Shown: one piece after another, positions 1 to 5,733 of the stretch
Layout: the number at the start of each line of letters is the position of its first letter
How positions within the stretch are numbered: position 1 is the stretch's first letter
Source: an uncultured Clostridia bacterium
GTDB lineage: Bacteria > Bacillota > Clostridia > Oscillospirales > Acutalibacteraceae
Assembly: GCA_946042285.1 (NCBI GenBank)
Contig: CAMGDK010000076.1
Coordinates: 1-7,280 of the forward strand
DNA: 7,280 nucleotides
Direction: 5' to 3'
Notes under the pieces: generated by a model
Databases searched by the model: none
Seen by the model: the letters and a program-made list of their open reading frames with translations, nothing else
Told to the model about the DNA's origin: nothing
Position numbers and translations under genes: made by a program

Positions 1-23
1 TCGGAGATGTGTATAAGAGACAG
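1..23 (+). other. Residual Nextera sequencing adapter (Tn5 mosaic end)
   Basis: Bases 5-23 are exactly the 19-bp Tn5 mosaic end, AGATGTGTATAAGAGACAG. The four preceding bases, TCGG, match the end of the Nextera read-2 adapter arm. This is library-preparation sequence, not genome. It means the first genomic base is about 24 and the contig begins at a tagmentation site. The mosaic end is an engineered hybrid of the natural Tn5 ends, so a natural IS50 end is very unlikely. Confidence 0.96.
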
Positions 24-34
24 ATACTAAATTA

Positions 35-48
35 TTGCAATGGTGCAA
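35..48. promoter_or_regulatory. Short inverted repeat over the -35 region, possible operator
   Basis: TTGCA-ATGG-TGCAA is a perfect 5-bp inverted repeat with a 4-nt spacer that overlaps the putative -35 box and the start of the spacer. A repressor bound here would block RNA polymerase, which would suit a sugar-inducible operon. The arms are short and no family consensus is matched, so this is only a candidate site. Confidence 0.3.
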
Positions 49-63
49 AAATACATGTATAAT
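35..63 (+). promoter_or_regulatory. Sigma-A-type promoter for the five-gene operon
   Basis: A perfect -10 box TATAAT lies at 58-63 and a partial -35 box TTGCAA (4 of 6 to TTGACA) at 35-40, with the ideal 17-bp spacer. The first ribosome binding site (79-84) follows at once, so the leader would be only about 25 nt. The promoter lies close to the adapter-trimmed contig end, so a further upstream promoter or gene cannot be excluded. Confidence 0.65.
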
Positions 64-95
64 GATAATGATTATTATAAGGAGAAAAGCAATCA

Positions 96-353
96 ATGGA
101 ATATAAATACACACCGACAGGAGTTTGCACAAAGCAAATTACCATTGATATTAACGACGACGAAACAATTAACGAGGTGCGCTTTATGGGCGGATGTCAC
201 GGCAACACTCAGGGCATTGCGGCGCTTGTTAAGGGCAGAAGCATTGACGAGGTTATATCTGCACTCAAGGGTATTGACTGCAGAATGAGGGGTACCTCCT
301 GCCCTGACCAGCTTGCAAAGGCGCTCGAGCAAATCAAGGAAGAATTTTAACAA
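96..353 (+). CDS. Small TSCPD-domain protein (TIGR03905-like)
   Basis: This 84-aa protein is almost entirely a TSCPD domain, named for the motif seen here at residues 67-71. Four cysteines (C11, C34 in a GGCHGN context, C62 and C69) are placed as in a metal-binding module. The same domain occurs at the C-terminus of B12-dependent ribonucleotide reductases, and stand-alone versions like this are common in Clostridia with no established function. Binding of zinc or another metal is inferred from the cysteines. The start is set by the ribosome binding site AAGGAG at 79-84, 11 nt before ATG. The stop codon is at 351-353 and the next gene starts 22 nt later, so the two are probably co-transcribed. 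No signal peptide or membrane segment is visible, so a cytoplasmic location is expected. Confidence 0.88.
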
Positions 354-375
354 AAACTAACACAAGGAGCACATT

Positions 376-2721
376 ATGTTTAGACTTGAAAGCAGGATAC
401 TTCAACGCGAATTTGTTGTGCACGAGGATACTCTTTATGCATCACAAATAAGAAATGTTTTGTCAGGCAGGGATTTTGTGCCTGACGGCAACAGCGTTGA
501 GTTTCTTTTTCATTTTACAGACGGCGAGGAGTTCTCGTCAAAGGGACTTAAGGTAGCAAAAAGCAGTCAGGAAAACGGCAGGCTTTCGTTCACATTCGAG
601 GAGTTTGACGGCATCACCGTTACACTGTCGTTTTGGGCAGGTGACGACGGAAATACCCTTAAAAAGCAGATTAGCTTTGTACAGACAAGCGACAGGACGA
701 TTGACTACATTATGCTTGAGAATGTCGGCATTGTAAACTCAAAGACTCATTTTACGGTTCCTATCGACTGTGAGGGACCTGAGCTGAGCGGCTTTCTTTC
801 ATCTCTCGGTCAACCGTTTTACATTGACACGCTGTTTTTCGGCTGTGAATTCCCCGCTACCCAAAACATTATTCTTTACGGTGTCGGTCATGTTAAATAC
901 TTCCTCGGCAGGAAGATTAACGGTAAATTCGAGTGTCCCGTTACCGTTGTCGGCGGTGCAAAAAGCAGTGCCATGGTTGATGTGCAAAGGGCGTTCTTTA
1001 ACTACATTGACAATATCAGCTGTAAGACAGATCTTCGTATTCAGTACAACAGCTGGTACGATCACATGCTAAACATTGATGCCGACAAAATTGAAAAATC
1101 ATTCTTTGAGATTGAAAAGCATTTGTCATCAAACGGCATACCTCCCATTGACGCCTATGTTGTCGATGACGGTTGGAACGACTATAAGGGCAGCTTTTGG
1201 TCGTTCAATAACAAGTTCCCTAATCAGCTTTACGATGTAAGCGCTCTTACAAGGAATATCGGCTCATCCTTCGGTCTTTGGCTCGGTCCGCGCGGCGGAT
1301 ACAATTACATGGACAAATTTGCAAAAAGGATTGAAAAAGCCGGAAAGGGTGCATACAACGCTCAGGCAAGGGATATTTGCGTTGCAGATAAAACATATCA
1401 AAAAAATGTTGAAGCCTTCATCATCAAGGCGACTAAGGAATTTGATATTGACTATTGGAAATTTGACGGCTTTTGCATTAAGCCATGCACAAATCCAAAT
1501 CACAATCACGCTGTCGGCGGCGATCAGGACATGTACCTCACAACAGAAATGTGGGAGGGCTGGATTGAAATATTCAAAAATATTCGCAATGTGAGAAGAG
1601 CTCAGGGCAAGAGCATTTGGATTAACATGACATGCTATGTTAACCCTTCGCCTTGGTGGCTTCAGTATGTTAACAGCCTTTGGGTGCAAAACAGTAACGA
1701 CATCGGCTTTAGCAAGAATGTTGACAATCAAAGTCAGCTTGACCGTGAAATCACATACAGAGATGCAAGGTACTACAATCTTCTGTGCACAAGAGCGGCA
1801 CAGCTTCCTACTAAAAATATCTACAACCACGAGCCTATTTACGGCATGTGTGCAAAGGTTGACTACACTGACGAGGAATTTGAGAAATATCTTTATTTCC
1901 ATGCATGCAGAGGTCAGGCTCTTAACGAGCTTCATTTGAGCTATTCAATGATGAACAAGGCAAAGTGGCGTACGCTTGCAAAGGTTATCGGCTGGCAGAA
2001 GAATAACTACGACATTCTTCAAAACGCTATGTTCATCGGCGGTAATCCTGAGGAAAACAATGTTTACGGCTTTTTCAGCTGGAACGAGGACGGCGACGGA
2101 ATCGTTGCATTGCGTAACCCGACCGACGAAAAAGCTCCGCTTACACTCACACTAAACAAGTTTATGGGTTGCCCGACAGACCTTGAAAATGTAAACAGAT
2201 ATAATGTTTATAACGAAAGCTCAAAGGAAAGCTACGACAGCTTCTCCTACGGTGACAAGATTGACTTAACCCTTAAGCCCTTTGAAATCAAAATTTTCCA
2301 ATTCGGTAAAAAGGACAGAAGGTTTGACCATATTCGCTCATCAACTGAATTTACCATTTCGTTTGAATATAACGGCGAGGAGAATATCCTCATTGCCGAA
2401 AATGACGACATAAGAATTTCTGTTGATAAGGGATATATCAATGTCAAGTGCGGTAAGTGCCATCTTCGCTCAAACAGCATTGTCAGAGGAGGCAGGCACA
2501 AAATCACTATCGTCAGGGAAAGGAACAAGGCACTTAAAATCTATATTGACAAATATCTCGACTGCTCAGGATATGACAAGAGAGCAAGGGATATAATCAA
2601 TACTGACATAAGCAGCAGCTGCGCTCAGGAATTTAAGGTTATCACAAGGGCTACACCTTACGACGAGATAATCACGCTTAAGGAAATACTCGGTAAGGTC
2701 GGCAAAAGGAAAAGGAAATAA
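376..2721 (+). CDS. GH36-like (clan GH-D) glycosidase with C-terminal LamG-like domain, probable alpha-galactosidase
   Basis: This 781-aa protein has the layout of GH36 enzymes. An N-terminal beta-rich region (about 1-220) is followed by a TIM barrel (about 222-530) and a C-terminal beta-sandwich (about 550-645, ending LKPFEIKIFQF). Barrel landmarks are YNSWYD (224-229), VDDGW (263-267), FGLWLGPRGG (299-308) and YWKFDGF (360-366). In the family the K-x-D aspartate is the nucleophile, so D364 is the likely one; D442 in WVQNSND is a plausible acid/base, 78 residues later, similar to known GH36 spacing. Residues about 655-765 resemble a LamG/concanavalin-like sandwich (GGRHKITIVRE then LKIYID), unusual for a GH36 enzyme. 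There is no signal peptide, so it should act in the cytoplasm on sugars imported by the symporter at 3531. The AAGGAG site at 364-369 fixes the start. An alpha-galactoside is the best substrate guess; alpha-N-acetylgalactosaminide or another clan GH-D substrate is possible. Confidence 0.8.
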   Translation: MFRLESRILQREFVVHEDTLYASQIRNVLSGRDFVPDGNSVEFLFHFTDGEEFSSKGLKVAKSSQENGRLSFTFEEFDGITVTLSFWAGDDGNTLKKQISFVQTSDRTIDYIMLENVGIVNSKTHFTVPIDCEGPELSGFLSSLGQPFYIDTLFFGCEFPATQNIILYGVGHVKYFLGRKINGKFECPVTVVGGAKSSAMVDVQRAFFNYIDNISCKTDLRIQYNSWYDHMLNIDADKIEKSFFEIEKHLSSNGIPPIDAYVVDDGWNDYKGSFWSFNNKFPNQLYDVSALTRNIGSSFGLWLGPRGGYNYMDKFAKRIEKAGKGAYNAQARDICVADKTYQKNVEAFIIKATKEFDIDYWKFDGFCIKPCTNPNHNHAVGGDQDMYLTTEMWEGWIEIFKNIRNVRRAQGKSIWINMTCYVNPSPWWLQYVNSLWVQNSNDIGFSKNVDNQSQLDREITYRDARYYNLLCTRAAQLPTKNIYNHEPIYGMCAKVDYTDEEFEKYLYFHACRGQALNELHLSYSMMNKAKWRTLAKVIGWQKNNYDILQNAMFIGGNPEENNVYGFFSWNEDGDGIVALRNPTDEKAPLTLTLNKFMGCPTDLENVNRYNVYNESSKESYDSFSYGDKIDLTLKPFEIKIFQFGKKDRRFDHIRSSTEFTISFEYNGEENILIAENDDIRISVDKGYINVKCGKCHLRSNSIVRGGRHKITIVRERNKALKIYIDKYLDCSGYDKRARDIINTDISSSCAQEFKVITRATPYDEIITLKEILGKVGKRKRK

Positions 2722-2723
2722 AA

Positions 2724-3503
2724 ATGAGTATTGTATGTAAAAAATGCGGCTGTGACGCCATGATTAAGGACGGGGATTGGTACAAATGCCCAAGCTGCGG
2801 TGCTGAAATCTTTGACACATCTGTTACTGTTAATTCAAAGATCAGCCCGACAAAAGCTATTGAAAAAATCGAAAGCACTCCTGTAAATCAGGTTGAAGAA
2901 AATCACGAGGACAACAAGCCTAAAAAGGAGAAGAAAAGCAAGAACAAAAACGATGACGGCGATGAGACTAAGCCAAGCAAGCTTAAGGAGACTATCGACT
3001 TTTTCCTGCCGATAGTTATTGCCGTTGTTGTTGCCCTTCTTCTTAAATGCTTTGTTTTCGCAAACGCAATTGTGCCGACAGGATCAATGCTTAACACTAT
3101 TCAAAAGAAGGACAGGATTATCGCAAGTCGTCTTGCCTACATAAATAACGATCCGCAAAGATATGACATTGTACTTTTTTATAACCCTGACAACGAAAAC
3201 GAAATTTTTGTTAAAAGGCTTATCGGCTTACCGGGTGAAACAGTGCAGGTTATTAAAGGCGTAGTTTATGTAACAAAAGCCGACGGCGAAACAATACAGC
3301 TTGACGACAGCTTTGTTACTGCGTGCGAGCCCGATGGTGATTTCGGTCCGTTTGAGGTGCCGGAGGACTGCTATTTCATGATGGGTGATAACAGGAATAA
3401 CAGCTGGGATTCAAGATTTTGGGACAACAAGTTTGTTCACAGAGATAAAATTCTCGGCAAGGCAATGTTTAGATATTACCCTAACCCAAGCAAGCTTGAG
3501 TGA
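2724..3503 (+). CDS. lepB: Type I signal peptidase with N-terminal zinc ribbon
   Basis: This 259-aa membrane serine protease should remove signal peptides from exported proteins outside the membrane. Residues 1-30 form a zinc ribbon (C5-x2-C8 and C22-x2-C25), followed by a charged, lysine- and acid-rich, probably disordered linker (about 48-88) and one membrane helix (about 93-112). The peptidase boxes are clear: PTGSM with nucleophile S121, FVKRLIGLPGE with general base K164, and GDNRNNSWDSR at 221-231. The ribbon and linker would lie in the cytoplasm and are absent from ordinary SipS/LepB proteins, which start close to the helix. The start codon lies 2 nt after the glycosidase stop, with its purine-rich ribosome binding site (AAAAGGAAA, about 2705-2718) inside the end of that gene, so translational coupling is likely. 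A signal peptidase is not an expected member of a sugar operon. Confidence 0.95.
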   Translation: MSIVCKKCGCDAMIKDGDWYKCPSCGAEIFDTSVTVNSKISPTKAIEKIESTPVNQVEENHEDNKPKKEKKSKNKNDDGDETKPSKLKETIDFFLPIVIAVVVALLLKCFVFANAIVPTGSMLNTIQKKDRIIASRLAYINNDPQRYDIVLFYNPDNENEIFVKRLIGLPGETVQVIKGVVYVTKADGETIQLDDSFVTACEPDGDFGPFEVPEDCYFMMGDNRNNSWDSRFWDNKFVHRDKILGKAMFRYYPNPSKLE

Positions 3504-3530
3504 AAGGTGTAAAGGAGAGGAGTTATTGTC

Positions 3531-5024
3531 ATGTCTGACACAAAAAGCTATATTAAAAATAAAGAAAAATGGGCATTTAGCATCGGTGCGCTCGGTCAAG
3601 GTATGATTTATGCCATGATGTCAAGCTACATCAGCGACTATTATCTTAACGTGCTTCAGCTTGCGCCTATGTTTGTGCTTTTGCTAATGCTTCTTGCACG
3701 AGTATGGGACGCAATCAACGATCCGCTTATGGGCGTTATCGTTGACAGGCGCACCACAAAAAGAGGCAAGATGAAGCCTTACATAATCTATGCCTCAATT
3801 CCTATCGGTGTGCTTACAGTGCTTATGTACTTAAGTCCTAATTTAAGCAAAACAAATCTTATGATTTACTCTGCAATCGTTTATGTTATGTGGGGTATGA
3901 TATACACAATGGCAGATGTTCCGTTTTGGAGCCTGCCGAATGTTATGACACCTAATGCAGAGGAAAGAGGCGGAATAATCTCCTTCGGCAGAACACTCAA
4001 CGGTGTCGGCTCTGCCGTGCCGGAGGTGCTTTTCCTTGTTATAGGTCTTGTGTTACCGCGAATTTTAGGCGCGTCCGACGGTCTTGAATACAACAAAACA
4101 AAATATCTCATCATGGCAATATTTACCGTTGCTATCGGTCTTTTGCTTTACGCAAGGTCATATTTTCATGTTAAAGAGAGAGTTGTTATTCCCGATGTCA
4201 AGCCTGTAAAGGGCGAGCCGTCAAGGCTTTCGAGAATATTCAAATGCAAGCCGCTTATGCTCGTAATTCTTATGGGTGTGCTTTCAAGCGGAAGATATAT
4301 GGTGCAGGCTGCCGCAGTGCATGTTGCAAGATATGCGTTTTACATCGGCAAGCCACTTGAGGGCATGAGCGATGCGCAGCGCGTTGCCGCTATCGAAGCA
4401 AGCGTATCAACAGTTAAGACAATCTTTCAGGTTTGTGCTATTGTGGGTATGTTCGGTGCTATGCTGTTTATGCCGCTTCTTATGAAAAAATTTGACTACA
4501 AGAAGATTGTTATTGTAACATGCATTTCGGGATTTGTTGCAAGCATTTTCACAACGCTTATCGGCTGGTTTACAATGAATCTTTATATTTGTATTCCGTT
4601 CATTTTGATTAGCTGTATTCCGCTCGGTGTACTCAATGTTATCTCTTATGCCATGATTGGTGACTGTCTTGACTACATGGAGCTTACAACAGGATTCAGG
4701 GATAATGCTCTCGGCTCGGCGTGTCAAGGCTTTGTAAACAAGCTCGGCAACGCACTTGCAACATCAGGCATCGTTGTGATGTACATGTTCATCGGTCTTG
4801 AGCCGGACAAGATGCTCAGCTCAAATGTAATCATGGCTGCTACCGACCTTGCAATGAATCAAAGATTTGCAATGTTCTCGCTTGTATCAATTGTTCCGGG
4901 TGTCAGCCTTCTTCTTTGTGCCGTACCTATGTTCTTCTACAAAATCAGCGGCAAGGAAAAGCAAAGAATTGAAGAGCAGCTTGCTCAGCAAAGAGAAAAA
5001 AGAGGAATTGAAATCGGCAAATAA
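3531..5024 (+). CDS. MelB-like GPH-family cation:sugar symporter (MFS)
   Basis: This 497-aa protein has about twelve hydrophobic segments and the hallmarks of the glycoside-pentoside-hexuronide:cation symporter family. VWDAINDPLMG (58-68) holds D60 and D64, which align with the cation-site aspartates D55 and D59 of Salmonella MelB. DVPFWSL (129-135) supplies D129 and W133, matching MelB D124 and W128 at the sugar site. The constant offset of five places residue 24 opposite MelB D19, a sugar-binding aspartate, but here it is glycine (GALGQGM), so the sugar is probably not held as in MelB. The C-terminus is a charged cytoplasmic tail (KEKQRIEEQLAQQREKR). The ribosome binding site AAAGGAGAGGAG (3511-3522) lies 8 nt before the start. 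It probably brings the glycosidase substrate of gene 376-2721 into the cell with Na+ or H+. MelB residue numbers are from memory. Confidence 0.92.
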   Translation: MSDTKSYIKNKEKWAFSIGALGQGMIYAMMSSYISDYYLNVLQLAPMFVLLLMLLARVWDAINDPLMGVIVDRRTTKRGKMKPYIIYASIPIGVLTVLMYLSPNLSKTNLMIYSAIVYVMWGMIYTMADVPFWSLPNVMTPNAEERGGIISFGRTLNGVGSAVPEVLFLVIGLVLPRILGASDGLEYNKTKYLIMAIFTVAIGLLLYARSYFHVKERVVIPDVKPVKGEPSRLSRIFKCKPLMLVILMGVLSSGRYMVQAAAVHVARYAFYIGKPLEGMSDAQRVAAIEASVSTVKTIFQVCAIVGMFGAMLFMPLLMKKFDYKKIVIVTCISGFVASIFTTLIGWFTMNLYICIPFILISCIPLGVLNVISYAMIGDCLDYMELTTGFRDNALGSACQGFVNKLGNALATSGIVVMYMFIGLEPDKMLSSNVIMAATDLAMNQRFAMFSLVSIVPGVSLLLCAVPMFFYKISGKEKQRIEEQLAQQREKRGIEIGK

Positions 5025-5060
5025 AGCCGTTATGTAATCATTTAATTTATGCAGTCACAT

Positions 5061-5075
5061 GTCTTTAATTAAGAC
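5061..5075. promoter_or_regulatory. Short inverted repeat just upstream of the MIF-like gene
   Basis: GTCTT-TAATT-AAGAC forms 5-bp perfect arms in the 65-nt gap after the symporter gene and directly abuts the ribosome binding site AAGGAG (5076-5081). It could be a protein-binding site or a weak hairpin affecting translation of the next gene. No convincing -35/-10 pair was found in this gap, so read-through from the operon promoter is the simpler source of transcription. Confidence 0.3.
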
Positions 5076-5089
5076 AAGGAGAGATAATT

Positions 5090-5425
5090 ATGCCATTTAT
5101 CGAAGCTAAAACAAATCAAAAAATAACCGATATACATTCGCTTAAGGCGGAGCTTGGTCAGGCTATCACAGCCATACCGGGAAAGAGTGAGGCTTATCTA
5201 ATGGTTGAGATAAGTGACGGACTTAACATGTGGTTTAAGGGCAGTGACGAGCCGTGCGCTATGTTTGAAATCGCAATCTTCGGCGGTGCATCCGACAGCG
5301 CCTACGATGATTTGACAAAGAGGATTTGCTCGTTGGCGGAAAAATATATGAATGTAAGTCCTGACAGAACGTATGTAAAGTATTCGGAGATTGAGCACTG
5401 GGGATACAACAATTTTAATTTTTAA
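5090..5425 (+). CDS. MIF-family protein (macrophage migration inhibitory factor / phenylpyruvate tautomerase homologue)
   Basis: This 111-aa protein aligns along its whole length with animal MIF. It has the MPF start that leaves the catalytic N-terminal proline after Met removal, K32 in PGKSEAYLMV (matching the active-site lysine of human MIF), the SDEPCAMFEI region, IFGGA, and the strongly conserved SPDRTYVKY and HWGYNNFNF segments. In the family it forms a trimer that tautomerises phenylpyruvate-like keto-enols. The CALC redox motif of human MIF is not kept: C56 is present but the second cysteine is F59. The tyrosine of human YINY is kept but the asparagine is K97. There is no signal peptide, as in animal MIF, so it is cytoplasmic unless released by another route. 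The start is fixed by AAGGAG (5076-5081), 8 nt upstream. It is the last gene of the operon, followed by a terminator 22 nt after its stop. Confidence 0.94.
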   Translation: MPFIEAKTNQKITDIHSLKAELGQAITAIPGKSEAYLMVEISDGLNMWFKGSDEPCAMFEIAIFGGASDSAYDDLTKRICSLAEKYMNVSPDRTYVKYSEIEHWGYNNFNF

Positions 5426-5446
5426 AGGATATATCTAAATAAAGAT

Positions 5447-5490
5447 AAAGCCCACCATGACGCTTTGCAGCTGAGTGGTGGGCTTTTTAT
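5447..5490 (+). terminator. Intrinsic terminator of the plus-strand operon
   Basis: An 11-bp perfect stem, AAAGCCCACCA (5447-5457) with TGGTGGGCTTT (5476-5486), encloses an 18-nt loop and is followed by a T-rich tract (TTTTTATTATTTTG). It lies 22 nt after the stop of the MIF-like gene. Read from the minus strand, the stem is followed by a moderately T-rich run, so it may also stop opposing transcripts. Confidence 0.93.
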
Positions 5491-5500
5491 TATTTTGTTT

Positions 5501-5534
5501 TGTAAACGAGAAAAGGGACAGCCGAAGCTGTCCC
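5501..5534 (-). terminator. Intrinsic terminator of the minus-strand unit, UUCG-capped
   Basis: On the minus strand GGGACAGC and GCTGTCCC (5527-5534 and 5515-5522) form an 8-bp perfect stem closed by TTCG, giving the very stable C(UUCG)G tetraloop in RNA. TTTTCTCGTTT follows. It begins 19 nt after the stop of the small ORF 5554-5658 and ends the unit containing that ORF and the surface protein gene. Confidence 0.87.
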
Positions 5535-5553
5535 TCCCGAACAAAATGAATTG

Positions 5554-5658
5554 TTAGATCTCGCCCATGTCGCTGTCGTCGATGCCTGAAGCTGTCATAA
5601 TGTCAACAGCCTTGAAGGTCTCGATTTCAGAAACAGGCTTTGTGTAAAGCTCTTTCAT
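5554..5658 (-). CDS. Small ORF, 34 aa, of unknown function
   Basis: This minus-strand ORF begins MKELYTKPVSEIETF and ends SGIDDSDMGEI. It has a near-perfect ribosome binding site, TAAGGAGGA at 5677-5669, about 10 nt before ATG, and its stop is followed after 19 nt by an intrinsic terminator, so it looks like a real last gene. The pattern Y-x-x-P-x-x-E-x-x-x-F-x-x-x-D-I-x-T-A-S-G, with an acidic C-terminal tail, resembles short, poorly characterised peptides I recall from gut Clostridia (KPE...EF..EDVITTSG type). No signal peptide, membrane segment or cysteine is present. I do not know its function. A peptide precursor or a regulatory small protein is possible but unproven. It lies 75 nt after the surface protein gene on the same strand and is probably co-transcribed with it. 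Confidence 0.75.
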   Translation of the reverse strand: MKELYTKPVSEIETFKAVDIMTASGIDDSDMGEI

Positions 5659-5694
5659 TCTTTTTTTGTCCTCCTTATTTGTAACCCAGAGCCC

Positions 5695-5714
5695 GCCTGC
5701 CCTAAGGGGCAAGC
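5695..5714 (-). promoter_or_regulatory. GC-rich hairpin between the surface protein gene and the small ORF
   Basis: On the minus strand GCTTGCCC and GGGCAGGC pair over 8 bp (one G-U pair) around a CTTA loop. No T-tract follows, so it is not a standard terminator. It may stabilise or mark processing of the mRNA between the two genes, or partly attenuate transcription, which would give the two genes different transcript levels. The role is inferred; the pairing is visible. Confidence 0.5.
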
Positions 5715-5733
5715 AAGCCTGAATTATTTAGAA

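Noticed and set aside
1..23. A natural Tn5/IS50 transposon end
   Set aside because: The 19-bp sequence is the engineered mosaic end used in Nextera kits, preceded by adapter bases, with no transposase gene nearby.
58..80. AT-rich palindrome around ATAATGATTAT as an operator
   Set aside because: Very low complexity sequence next to the -10 box; short symmetric matches are expected by chance here.
40..288. Overlapping plus-strand frame across the TSCPD gene
   Set aside because: It starts between the -35 and -10 boxes with no ribosome binding site, while the overlapping frame has a good one and a known domain.
1264..1935. Long open frame (223 codons) on the minus strand inside the glycosidase gene
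   Set aside because: It lies wholly antisense to a well-supported gene, has no ribosome binding site or recognisable motif, and its composition is what the opposite strand of that gene would give.
5025..5089. A separate promoter for the MIF-like gene
   Set aside because: AT-rich bases are present, but no -35/-10 pair with proper spacing stands out and there is no terminator after the symporter gene.
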